Of a DNA stretch of 64,000 nt, positions 23,817-35,406 are shown one piece after another. Origin of the DNA: Morchella semilibera (lineage: Eukaryota; Ascomycota; Pezizomycetes; Pezizales; Morchellaceae); NCBI GenBank assembly GCA_009192285.1, contig CM018604.1:2046001-2110000 (forward strand), given 5' to 3'. Every line of letters starts with the position of its first letter. The stretch's first letter is position 1. Made by a program: the position numbers and the translations under genes. The notes under the pieces are model-generated. The model did no database searches, was not told the origin of the DNA, and worked only from the letters and a program-made list of their open reading frames with translations.

Positions 23817-25077
23817 ATGACCAGCACACCGGCGCCAGCTTTCAACGTAAAGAACTCCATGCTACGGCAGTCTTCCATCGCTGTGTGTGGAATTTGGCCT
23901 ACTAGTACACACGATATTTTCTTTCAAGATAATTGCGGACGGATCCGTTGTATCACCTCAAATGAGTACAAGAAGTACGAAGGGGGGGATGAAGGTAGCA
24001 GAATTTTCATCGCGAACAACGCAAAGTGGCATACCCCCCTCGCTGCGGTTGCATATGGCACAGCATGCCCGAACCACAAATACGTCCATATCAAAGATAA
24101 AAGAGTTAGTTAGACCTGATCCTTCGCAATTCAGGACAAAATTATGCTAATATATAGAGCAGATCTACCTATTCTACTTGAACTCGGAGAACCTTATTCG
24201 ATGTAATGTTAGACCATGAAACTAGTATGGAGTTGGGCACATCTCTAATATAGCGATCCGTTCAGGCATTAGGTTTGATGGGGAGCAGTGGGTGGCAGTT
24301 GTGGAATTCCACAAACTTAACATTGCTGTCCATCCAAGTTCTTCTCTTTCAGCCGTGGTCCTTGAGGAAGGGTCAAAGATCCTACTTTACTACCAGGGGC
24401 TTGATAACAACATATACGAGCGCATCTTTACCCTGAGATCCACCATGTGGTCAGGAGAGCGTCGTGTCGCCTTGGCCATCCCAGGCTCTCATATATCGGC
24501 AGTAGCCCACATTGTTAACGGTGTGATAAAAATCTGTGTCTTAAATCAACAGAAGGCCCTGGATATCATTTGTACGTCTAGAGACATTGAGACGTCTACT
24601 TTCTCTGGTGAGATCACCCCAGATTCCGACCAACCTTTGCCCAAATATTCAAGGCTAATTCTCCAAATCTCAAGAAACTACCACATCTACTACACTGCTC
24701 CCACATCAGCCTTTCAACGCAACATTTGCCCCAGGAAAAAAGCTTAACCATATGCTGACCTCCATCGATAAGGAGCAATGTATCGTCTGGTCCGAGGGGC
24801 AATACTTTAAAGGCCGCGCTGCAGCACCAGAGGCCGATGCGCTCATTTATAGCGGATGTGCGGCTGTGTCTATTCTTGCAGAGACACTTCCCTCAGGCGA
24901 GGAAGATGTGAAGTTCCATGTATTCTATCAGGGATCAAAGTTACAGCTACGATCAGCTGTATACCAATATCCAAGTGGAAAATGGATTGATGGGGTAAGT
25001 GATTTACCAACGGGTCAAGAGAAATAAAGAGCACCTCCTCCTTGTTTCAGTACTGTGAGGGTCTAGTGGAAGCTTAA
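23817..25077 (+). pseudogene. AAL-type fucose-specific lectin-like beta-propeller, one frameshift
   Basis: Exon 1 starts at ATG 23817 (an in-frame ATG at 23805 is possible). Intron 24109-24265 joins KDKRVS to IRFDGEQWVAVV in phase. Exon 2 runs until about 24713, where the frame changes by one base: TAPTSAF is in one frame and NATFAPGKKLNHMLTS in the next. A final intron 24995-25050 (GTAAGT, TTTCAG, 56 bp) adds YCEGLVEA and the stop. The blade motif of the family repeats: IFFQDNCGRIRC, LLYYQGLDNNIYE, FHVFYQGSKLQLRSAVYQ. About 340 codons agrees with six blades (Aleuria lectin is 312 residues). These lectins bind fucosylated glycans. The lone frameshift could be a sequencing error or recent loss. 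Family assignment is good; exact sugar contacts were not checked. Confidence 0.65.
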
Positions 25078-26535
25078 ATATTTCTTTGGTCCTTATTTCT
25101 CGTGTAGATAGGCAAGCAAATGAAACTTCAATTATAAGTAAATATAAAAAAGAAACCTAAATTAAGCTCAATTCCACTCTCTTCCACTTATAGCTTATCC
25201 TTCAAGCTTCACAAGAAACCTTTTCCAATCCCCGCCTAACTATATCTATACAGCTCAATGTTTAAGTAAATATTACCTGGTCTTAACGCCTTTGTACTCC
25301 TTAAGTGAATTCCATGTTATGAGTTTTCAATTTGCGTACACGTTACTTTCATCCTTGGAAGTGGAGAAAATGAATTCAAAACTATCAAAGAAACACTCGG
25401 TGGTGTTCTGATCATTTCGGGCCAATAATCCAGCCGCCAGGATACTACAGTAATGAATGGGGTCGGAATACTATACTCTCAAAGTCAAGACCAAGGAAAT
25501 ATCCCCCTCCTGTAGCCGCGACTGAGGCTCAATGATCATTTGACAAGTCAGAGAGACGAGGAAATGCTATGGTCTCAACACTATTCCGTTCGCTACATGC
25601 CTGTATACCCCCCATCCCAGAGGTGCCTATCGAATTGTGCCCTCTCAAAGCTGACCCCGGCGCGGGTTCCGGCGCGCAAGTATTTTGACCTGGGTAAATT
25701 TGAGCCTTAGGACTAGCTCCTCTACAAAACTGGCCGCTGGGCTAGATATCTAGACTCCCAGCTGTTTTCCGAAGAACGGCGTGGTGATAGACACAATCTT
25801 AACAATCTCACCGCCGACAACCTTCCTTAGCTGAGACTAATTTTTTGTATATAATGGTAAGCCACAGACTTCTACAAGTCCTAAATACACGATCGCAGAC
25901 ATACCATAGTAAGGGTCCTATATACCAAGTTATTCGTTGCGCCTCAGTAAGGATATACATATATAATATTAACCAACCAGAGCAGTATTTGCACTTCAAT
26001 ATGTGGGTTTTATCCCTGTTGCAGGACAGCAGATAATATAACACCCCGGAGTACTGATAACAACAACGATACGATCAGTCGTACATTCACGAGCGCTGGT
26101 GGGGATTATAAAAAGAGGCTTGTTTTCGCGCCATCCATGTATGTACCTACTCTACGTCAATGTCAGTGCCAGTGCCAGTGCCAGTAAACGACTGTATCTA
26201 GTACATGATACCTACATCTACCCCGCACTGAAATGCATACATGCGCATATGCACATTTATAAAGTGCGCACCTCGTGGCGCTAGTAGAGTACGTAGCCAT
26301 AGGCTTCGCGCTGGATATTCTGCGCACCCAAACTACTGATATGCAAGGTTGGCTGTCTCTGTCTGGGAGTTAATTCTCATAATCTGATCGATGCGTACCC
26401 TAGGAGGGGGGGCATGTAGGATGATACTTAGGGAATAGTTTACTACATTGCAATATTGTCAATCACTAGAATTAACCCCCCACCCCACCCCACCCCCCCC
26501 CAACCAAAAACGAACAAACTCGTCCTCTTTTTATA
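25078..26535. other. Intergenic, nothing recognised
   Basis: Only short unsupported frames. A GTCAGTGCCAGTGCCAGTGCCAGT microsatellite lies at about 26160-26185 and a C-rich (CCCCA)n tract at 26475-26502. Confidence 0.4.
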
Positions 26536-26536
26536 T

Positions 26537-26679
26537 ACAGTCTACCTCCGCTATACCGAAATCTGTTATTACGAACAGGTTGATCTGGTGATCCGAGTTT
26601 CAATTTCACATCTGCTGTACCGAATAATCTGCTGTATCGATGGAATATGCAGGTTCGTTATAGCGGATGGAGACCATAG
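26537..26679. mobile_element. Pogo-like MITE with imperfect terminal inverted repeats
   Basis: The left arm ACAGTCTACCTCCGCTATACCGAA (from 26537, preceded by TA) corresponds to the reverse complement of CAGGTTCGTTATAGCGGATGGAGACC at about 26650-26679. CTCCGCTATAACGAA-type ends are typical of pogo/Fot-like elements. The 143-bp unit also contains inner CTGTACCGAATAATCTG repeats and no coding sequence. Confidence 0.6.
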
Positions 26680-27319
26680 GTATGTACCTATCCTACAAGT
26701 GTTTTAGATTGACTCCAGCTGCATGCAGGTCATGGAGGTATGTATGTATATAGACTTGTCATACCCGATCGATCATATTAACGTGAGCGACTGGCCGGCC
26801 TTAGATAAACATCTCAGATTTTCATAATATCAGCTCAATTCTGTTATCTATTTGAGATAATCACGCGCAGCACCCTGAAAGCAAAAGCTCAAGTCAATTC
26901 TCGTACGGACTTAACTACATACATGCTTCGGTTTATACATAACACAATAACGAACGATGCCGGACTGGAATACCGCTCACTCGCACCATATAAATTGGCC
27001 AACATTAATATTGATTCGTTGCAATGCATTGATTCGTTGCAATGCACGACTAACTGGCATCTCCTGAGGCTCTACGCAAGAAGCACCCTGCGGTCTCAGC
27101 CCGGCCCCGTTCGCAACTCCGAAGGTGCCTGCATATATTAGCCAATGTCAAGACCAGGGCATGTGGTGAGAGACACATTCAAATCACTGCGCGTGATGCA
27201 GACCTTGCTTTAAATTTACGTAGGGTAGATCACCAATAGTTGGTGATCCTATTATCTCTCTTATCTACTTTATGTTAGGGTGGGAAGTAGTTTCAGTATC
27301 ACGGTAGTCAATTAATTGT

Positions 27320-27380
27320 TTACCAGCGGGAGTAAGCACTAATCAGTCTTTGCAGAATCATTTCCCGCCGGTGGTATCGC
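27320..27380 (+). repeat. Decayed fragment of the ACCACCGGTGGT family
   Basis: GTAAGCACTAATCAGTCTTTGCAGAATC...CCCGCCGGTGGTAT keeps the order of three blocks found in the 4-kb and 20-kb copies. Short and diverged. Confidence 0.4.
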
Positions 27381-27386
27381 CTGGCA

Positions 27387-27555
27387 GGCCGAGACATGTT
27401 CAGAATCTGGTGAACTGCATATTATACAAACCCGGCTCTTTATTTGATATAGGGTAATGATAGAATAGAAATATTAATTACCTCAAACAGGATTTTTTTT
27501 TTTGGCGTAAGGTTGCCAAGTCTGTAGTGTATCAGATTCTGAGCATGTCTCGGCC
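27387..27555. repeat. 23-bp inverted repeat flanking an AT-rich loop
   Basis: GGCCGAGACATGTTCAGAATCTG at 27387-27409 is matched by the reverse complement at 27533-27555 with one mismatch. The loop carries a poly(T) run at about 27492-27503. MITE-like, no coding sequence. Confidence 0.6.
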
Positions 27556-28167
27556 CAGGAGACTCAACCCTTATGTAGTAGTATAAGTTAATGTTAAATC
27601 ATGGATACATAGTTCCTGTCAGGTCCATGTGTAGGATCAGGTTTCAATCTACGTATATCTACGTATAATATCATTCGCGTAACATCAAATGGCTTAAACC
27701 CAATTTGAAACACAACTACTAACTGGACTCAAGAGACGGACGGATTCGTGGTCAATGAGTATTTTACATCTGCGATTTAATTTACGTCATGGCCACGCCG
27801 GGTCGGAAGGTACACATCCCATAGCATAGCAGTTACTCTTGGTACACCACAAAGCTACATCGAGGAATGAAATAGCAAAAACGAATACTCCCGGATTCAA
27901 CTTTACTCCAATCTGTTGTGTACAGCAGCTGCAATCCTCGGGTACCCTTAGTCTGCCAGTGCTAACCCCCCACCCCCTTAGCTATAGATAGTAGCTAGAG
28001 GAATTAGACTTGTATGGAAGATCTGTTATCTGATAAGGGGTCCTCATGCTAGTAAAGCAACTTCAAGACTGGCCAGGGGGAAGCACTGGCAGGAAGCGAG
28101 GTCCGTAATGCCCAGTTGAGCTAATAATACCACCTGTCCATAGTACCCATGGGATTGTACGGTTGAT

Positions 28168-28220
28168 ATACTCATCCTTTTTTTTTTGTTTACATCATTA
28201 ATCGTATCATACTCATCCTT
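28168..28220 (-). mobile_element. 29-bp poly(A) insertion with 12-bp target duplication
   Basis: ATACTCATCCTT is present at 28168-28179 and 28209-28220. The 29 bp between (28180-28208), read on the minus strand, is GATACGATTAATGATGTAAAC followed by A's: the same core as the insert at 4946-4974, in the opposite orientation. It lies inside a minus-strand open frame (28295-28044). Confidence 0.65.
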
Positions 28221-29786
28221 ATTCTGAGAGCTGGTATCGTCGACTTTCTTCTTCTTGATCAGAATATCGGATTGAAGACGGCGGCGAACGGGCAATTCGA
28301 TTCTGCGAATTAACCGTCAGTGGATATTCAGACGAGCGAGGCGCAACTTCCTATAACCGCCTCTACCCATAATACCATCGATACCTTCTGCCTTTTAGAG
28401 CTTTAGTCCACCTGATACTACGCAACAGCCCGCCAGCTACCTACAAGTCCCCACCTAGATCAATATCATCGGAAGATGTAACGACTCACTCAAGGAGCCC
28501 ACCCGGGATCTCCTCCTGGACCCCCAGTCTCTTTTGACGCTACAGCCCTAAGAAAAATAAAGTTACGCAAGGGCCCGTCGGCCTTGGTGTTGGTGCTGAT
28601 CCTGCGCTAGAGATAGAAATTTAGCTTTAAAGGTATGTATACATACCCGCTCCAGCACGAGAATTCCGGCACCAAACTGACAATCCTTCAAGCCTTACTT
28701 CTTTGCCCCCCATACATCAGGTTCCATGGAGAGAGCCAAGCCCGCGTCTGCTGCGCTGGTGGGAGATCACAAGAAAATGACAGCGTTTCCTGAGATTTGC
28801 TGGGAGGATGGACGGGGTATTGGTACCCATAACTGAAGCAGCAGCCATGAATATTGTAAAGGGATCATGATTCAATTTGAGCGAGGGCATGTGAAGTACA
28901 TCAACAATCCTGATGGGGCGGCATGGCCTTCACCTAGAAGTCCAAAGATAGGGATAAGATCTAGGAGGAGGATGTGGAATTTCCTGTTGTGGGTCGTGGA
29001 TTTGATGATACATTCCTTGAACTTCCATTTTTGAAAAAGCCAGAGACTCTTCATAATAAGTGAGGAAGGCTAGTCCCCCCCCCGAGACGGACGGCAAGGG
29101 GAAGCTAATATGTAATCCCAAGGAAGCAAATGTTAAGCCTCCTAGCTAGTCCTAAGCCCAGGGCCCCTCCAAAAAATTTGATATTCTGAACGGCAATGTT
29201 ACCTAGATTTTTTTTTTTTTTTTTTTTTTTGGCGATTAGCACCTTTGATTAATTAGTAAAATATTCACTTGTGTGATCATTCTGATCGTTCGTGTATGAC
29301 TATTCACCAAGAACTAATTAATTTTGGCAGAGTGGGTAGTTATGACTGACGAGAGATACAGGATCTAGTATTGAAATCATACTGTGGCCCTATGATCATA
29401 GGTACGTGGTTTTAGCAAAGCACGGGCCTCTAGGCTAGTTAGCGCCGGCCATACGTATCCCTGGGGCACATATTTATTCACAAGGTGAAAGAATATCAAA
29501 CCTAGTCTGATTTCTCCACCAGAACCCCGAGATAGCCTCAAAGAGTCAGCGTAGGTAATGACCGGGGGTCATAATGATTCTTCTTGGGGTCGGGGCCATA
29601 TTGACGACTGGTCGTTACGGCGGTGGCCATTAACAACACCGCTTGAAAGAGTTTATATATATAATTATGAACATCGATATTCGGTAAAAGGATCTCAGCT
29701 TCGAATTTCTCAGCAGCAAAATATTGCTTGATCTACGGTACGGTAGCATAGCAGGGCTTTGGGTAATAATTCATGCAGCGCAGGAT

Positions 29787-29928
29787 GATACCGCAAAATC
29801 TGAAAAACTCGCTGTGCTGCAGCAAGGATTATTTACACCCAAACCTGCAGATTGATGTCCTAAGGTGGACTCTGGTTGGCCTATACCCCTGCTGTCTCGC
29901 AACGAGATTTTTCAGATTTTGCGGTATC
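29787..29928. repeat. 25-bp inverted repeat, MITE-like
   Basis: GATACCGCAAAATCTGAAAAACTCG (29787-29811) is the reverse complement of 29903-29928 with one extra base. Loop of about 90 bp, non-coding. Confidence 0.65.
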
Positions 29929-30969
29929 CCAAATATATTAATATGAGCACTGTCATTCACGGGTACCATCCGGTACGTATGTGATGATAGATACTGTACT
30001 GGGCATTGCCGGATCCCACCAAAAAGATCTCTTACTGGCCAAAAAGCCCCTGTCTGTTGGTCAATAGCCAGTGAGTGACAGTAGGTACAGGCTACTACCG
30101 AGTTTTAATTTTTGGCTCTTGTTGCGGAATATGGCTGGCCGGAGATCATGCAGGCGGTCTGTACTCTACTCTACTCTACTCTACTGATACGTATACTCAA
30201 GACCTGCATATTCGTGTAACAAGAAACATCATAGCGTTTCTGGGGCTGGCCCCACCATTGCTCTAACTTATATGGAACACCAACAGACATAAAGATTGGG
30301 CGAATACAGCGATAGGAGTGTCAAAACTGTATATATCTGTGCACCACATAACTGCTTTTTCCATGTGTTGATTGGTAGTTCGCATGTAGGTACGTCCCCG
30401 AGGTTTTATCATAACTACATGTATCTTTAGAGTAGTACAGCTTCAATGCTAGTGTGATATACTCAATCATACCGCTGCGTTTAAGCCCTCTCTCTAGATC
30501 TGTTTGAAAGCTATTGTGAAAGCTACATGTATAACATATACCAGGTTTTATCCGAGATATCAAAGTGGTGGGTACTGCCGTGCATGTCCAGTTTCTTAAC
30601 TTGTTTAGCACAGCTTGACACGAAGCTCAGGATGACAACAACCCCTCAAAAAACACATATGGCTGCAGCTTATAATTATCTCTTTTGCTGGTGAAGCCGA
30701 TAAATGGAATATGTGTGCTGGTTGGTGGTGATGCGCACAAGTGAGTTTCAGCCTCATCAATTTAACACTTAGAGGTAATAATATTAGATGTATGCATGGT
30801 TAACGCGCTTAGCTTGGGTTTGAAACACGTCAGCAAAGTTCCTACATATAGGATCTACTAGTCCTGTATGGATGGTATCGATCATGGACTACATGTAGGT
30901 ACTAATAACTAGCCCTCAGTTTCCCCAATTCCCTCCATATTCTGCTGTTACATACCGGCTACACAAAAC

Positions 30970-31015
30970 CACCTTCTTCTTCCTCTTCTTCTTCCTCTTC
31001 TTCTTCTTCTTTTCA
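30970..31015 (+). promoter_or_regulatory. Pyrimidine tract upstream of the NLR gene
   Basis: A (CTTCTT)n-like run lies 80-125 bp before the ATG at 31095. Such CT-rich tracts are common in core promoters and 5' leaders of filamentous fungi. Role inferred from position only. Confidence 0.35.
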
Positions 31016-31094
31016 CATAATTCACGCATTAACTAAGTAGCCGGAAATCGTTGCAACACCTCCTAACCAACGACCGAGCATACTCCTCACAGAA

Positions 31095-34000
31095 ATGGAA
31101 GCTGCTGGCTTGTCCCTCGGCGTAGTATCCCTTGTTGCCCAGTTCGCTACCTATGGCATCCAGCTTCACGACCTTTACAGGACTGCGGGCAATGCTGGGG
31201 AACGAATCGCCACATTAAATACAGCATTGCAATTGGAGCTACAGGTATTGAAAAACTGGACCATTGAAACAGGTCTGGATAAAAAAAAACCCACGAGGCC
31301 CATCGATGAGAATTATCTCATGATACTCAGGATCCTTGCAGTAATTGTGAAGCTTCTCACCGATATAGCTCAGATAAAAGCACAGTTTGGTGACGTTAGT
31401 CATAACCCCCAGCCTCCTCAACGCGTACAGACAGGGCCATCGAAGGCCCGGGGACGGATGTTAGTGGCCGTGGTACCCGAGTTTTTGAGAAAGCGCGGCC
31501 GAACTCCCTCGACGGGGCCCGGAAGAGACGTCGTTCAAGAGCATTTTAAGGAGCTGGGCATAGATCACTCACGCTCCGTAAAGGAACAACTGGACGCTCT
31601 ACACGACCTAGCTCGGAAAACCCAAGAGGCACTTCCGACCCTCGTAAAGGCGAAATGGGCTTGGTCGGAAAAGGACAAATTAGAGGGTCTTATTGCAGAG
31701 TTGAAAGTGTGGAATGAAAACCTTAAGCGTATCCCATTACGGAGAACGGGTATGCAAACAATGATAGCCCCCTGATTGGGTTAATTCGTTTCATTCTAAC
31801 GAAATAGCAGATGAGAGTGGGGAGTTTCTGGTCAAGTTTGGCCTCGCTTATCCCCAAAATCCGTTTTTTTGTGGGAGGAAAGATATCCTTCAGAAAATAG
31901 GCCTGACTTTTTGGCCTGGCGGAACTATCTTAAATGCCTCAGGGGCGGAACGTAGTATTGTTTTGCTACACGGTCTTGGGGGAATTGGGAAATCACAAAT
32001 TGCTCTGGAATACGCTTACAGATACGAGGGTGAATATTTCTCGAGACTTTGGATTAATGCTGATAATCCTGCGGAAGTTCATAAGAGTTGCTTCAACGCG
32101 TTGAAAACAATAGCCGGCTTGTATTCCGACTTACGACCCAATTGGACGCCCCGGCAGATTGCGAATGCACTATCCGTTTGTGCTAAAGTTGAGAGTCAGG
32201 AAGAACTGATGGATGCTTTGTCAAAGGAGCCTTTGGAGTCCCTTAAGGTGTGGCTTGCAAGACCTGACAACAACCGGTGGTTGGTCGTGATCGACAATTA
32301 CAATGATATCAAATCCCTCGACCTCCACCAGCTTCTGCAGGGAAATGGTTCTGGGCATGTACTTATCACCACTCGGGATAAAAACATAGCTATAGGCGGC
32401 AAATATGAGAAAATCGAGGTTTTAGAGTTTGATAGCGCTAAGGGTATTGAGTTTCTCATCGACCGCTCTCGGAAGGGACAAGTTGACAATTTGGGTTTGT
32501 TCTCACAGTCAATCATAAATGTACCAAACAGATGCTAACATATTGATACCCGACTAGAAAATGAACATGCTGGCAGTATCGTCGACCTAGTCGGTGGACT
32601 TCCACTCGCCCTTGAACAAGCGGCGGCGTATATAGAGGCGTCTGGATGCACTTTCAAAGTGTATGAAAATCTTTTGAGAGCGGATCGGAACCGTCCTCTA
32701 TTTCAGAACCGAAGAGAAAATTGTGTGTTCTCCACAACCCAATATACCATAAACACGGTCTGGAAGTTGTCTTTCGGGAGGCTTGACCACAATGCAACTA
32801 AACTACTGAAACTATGCTCATTTATCTCGAACAGAGGCATCAAGCATCAGATGATAAAGCGCGGCAAAGTTGAACTTGATTGGATAAAAGGTGTGTTAGC
32901 TATGAAACTCTTGTGCCGACTCCATTATATTAATACTGAGGTCTAAAACTGTCTAGGCAACCCCCCCAATAAGGAAAACGAGGAGGAGGCTATTCTCCAG
33001 AGAGCGTTCCATGATCTAGTCATCCTTTCGTTCATGACGCGCGAGGTCGCTCCAGAGGGGGAGGAACAATATGGGATCCATCCGCTCGTTCATAGTTGGG
33101 TCAGAAATGTGGTGTCCATTGGGTCACGCGACCCGCAGCCGGAAGACATTTGTATAGATTCAAACCAGAGCCAAGCGAACGGAACAATCTCCAAACATCC
33201 AGATTCGAAGGAGGCAAAAGAGTACTCCCAATTAGCCCTTTTTGTTGTCACCTCCAATTTTCAGCTTCATGAGCGCCGAGCCATGGATGAATGGACTTAT
33301 GAACTCTCGCTCGAGCCGCATGTGGACTGCTGCCACGAGAACTTTAAGGATCGATCCATTCCAGATCTAGAGAAGGGTCTAGAGAAGGATCTCAACTATG
33401 AAAAAATCCACACCTCCCTCTATGTCCTGGCTCAAGTTTTCGCACGCTTTGGACGGCTTGATACGGCTCACGACATCTACTTCAAGATCTTCAGTGGTTC
33501 AAAAAAGGACTCGCTGGAAATAGCTGATTTGGATATGATGGATAAGTTTGGGAAAAACCTATTCCTACGCGGCAATAATGACGAGGCACTCGAGTGGTAC
33601 AGGCGGGCGCTTTCCGGCAAGGAAAAAAAACTTGGTGAAGATGATACATCCACGCTCGACACCCGTCGCAATATGGCCGAAGTCTACAGGGTGCAGGGGA
33701 TGTTTGATAGGGCTTTGGAGGAGTACAGAGTTATATTCAGGGAACAGAGTTCAAAGGACCAGCCTGGTCATCCTTCTATAGCTACTCTGGAAACTAAGCA
33801 GAGCATTGGCGTATTGCAGAAGAGCCGTGGGAACTTTATGGAGGCATTGGCTATTCTCGATGAGGTGCTTAAAGAAAAGGAAAAGATACACCAAGGGTCG
33901 CCTAACCATCCTTCAATACTCGAAACCCTACATGAAGTTGCGATGGTGTACGACATGAATGGTGAATATAAGACGGCCAATAAAGTATACACTAGAGTGC

Positions 34001-35406
34001 TCGAGGCGCAAGAGGCGGCTCTCGGGAAGGACCACTATATAACCATCGACACAGTTCATAGTCTTGCTGGTGTCTATGACAGACAAGGTCACTACAAGGC
34101 GGCCTTGTCTTTGTATGGGAGGGCTTTGGAGGGGTTTGAGAAGTCGTTTGGAAGGACCCACCCGTGGACGCTCATGGCTGTTAGCGGAATAGCGGATATC
34201 CTCGAAAAAGAAGCGCAATACGATTCCGCACTCAAAAATTACCACGAGGTTTACGAAGGATTGCACGATAGGGGCGTAATAGATACTAGGCTATATATGA
34301 CCGCCTCCGATATCGGCAAAGTGTATGCCAAGCTGGGAAAATACGGCAAAGCCCTGGAATGGTATGAAACATCTGTGAATGGTTACAAGGGGGTATTGGG
34401 CTTGGGGGAGGATCACGCACTGGTAATCTCATCAAATTTCGGCATTGCTAGCGTCCGGGAGCACCAGGGCGAATACAACGAGGCATACGGTTCATATATC
34501 AAGGTTCTCGAGGGATATCAGAAGGCTATAGGAGACGACCACGATGCAACATGGACCGCGAAACAATTCATAGCTGGCGTGCTACGAAACAAGGGACAGT
34601 ACGCTGAAGCACTGCAATATTATCTTGAATCAGAGAAGTTTTTCAAAGAAAAACATGGCGAGGACCATGTATTAACCTTGAAGTCGGCCGCTGGAGCGGC
34701 CGGTGTCCATGATGACCTCGGAAACTATAAGGATGCTGTGAAACTTTACGAGCGAGCAAGAAAAGGACTGGAGAAGTTATTTGAGAAAGACCATCCCGTG
34801 ACGCTGCAAGTTGTTTGCGGAATGGGTCTTGTGCTGGAGCATCAGGAGAAATACGCTGAAGCTGAAGCGGAATACAACTTTGCTTACGATGGATGGAAAA
34901 AGAGGTTCGATGACAAACACCCTTCTACGCTGCTTGCACTTTACAGAATTGGAAATGTCCAAAAGAAAAAAAAGCTGTACGAGGAGGCACTCTCACAATA
35001 CAACAAGGCACTACATCCCCCGGTAAAAGCTCATGACGAGGCACCAGTCGTTGTTGCCATAAATCACCCTTTCAGGTACCAAATACTCTGCGGCATTGGA
35101 AGTGTTCTCAAGAAGCAAGGCCATTATGACAAGGCCCTAGCCCATTATCAAGAAGCAAGGGAAGGACTAGAAAGGTTAATAGGCCCGGAGCATCCATTAA
35201 CTCTCACCGCGGTCCACGGTATGGCTGGGACACTTGAGAAGCAGAAGAGGTATCCCGGGGCTTCGGAACAGTATAAAAAAGCCTGGGAAGGACGTGAAAA
35301 AGCGCTTGGTACAAAGCACCCAAAAACCGTACTCAGCAAGAAAAAATATACAAGCTCGCGATCGAAGTCATGGTATAAGAATTTCCTACAACGAGGGCAG
35401 CCTTAA
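31095..35406 (+). CDS. HeLo-like / NB-ARC / TPR NOD-like receptor (fungal STAND NTPase)
   Basis: Exons 31095-31749, 31811-32494, 32558-32890 and 32957-35406 join in phase to 1373 codons, and the apparent stops at 31775, 32538 and 32945 fall in introns of 61, 63 and 66 bp. The N-terminus (GLSLGVVSLVAQFATYGIQL, then LNTALQLELQVLKNW) resembles HeLo membrane-targeting death domains. NB-ARC follows: P-loop GLGGIGKS at residues 273-280, Walker B-like RWLVVIDNYND, sensor GHVLITTRD, GGLPLALEQAAAY, and the HPLVH motif at 599-603 that takes the place of plant MHD. From about residue 695 to 1350 there are roughly 42-residue TPRs of kinesin-light-chain type (for example AALGKDHYITIDTVHSLAGVYDRQG). Fungal proteins of this build act in non-self recognition and cell death: ligand binding by the repeats drives NTP-dependent oligomerisation. 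All key NTPase motifs are present. The ligand is unknown. Confidence 0.88.

Larger units (their letters stand above)
26684..31094. other. Repeat-rich intergenic region upstream of the NLR gene
   Basis: No gene is supported. It contains the inverted repeats at 27387-27555 and 29787-29928, an 18-bp direct repeat (GATTCGTTGCAATGCATT, twice, at 27012-27046), the 29-bp retroposed insert at 28168-28220, a long poly(T) at about 29206-29231, a (CTCTA)n microsatellite near 30165-30185, and TACATGTA motifs at 30416, 30534 and 30890. Confidence 0.45.

Noticed and set aside
28044-28295. 83-codon minus-strand frame
   Set aside because: It spans the 29-bp insertion, has no domain, and the reading after the insertion is unlikely to be selected.
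31775-32945. Apparent premature stops splitting the NLR gene
   Set aside because: All three lie in introns with GT..AG borders and correct phase, so the gene is not a pseudogene.
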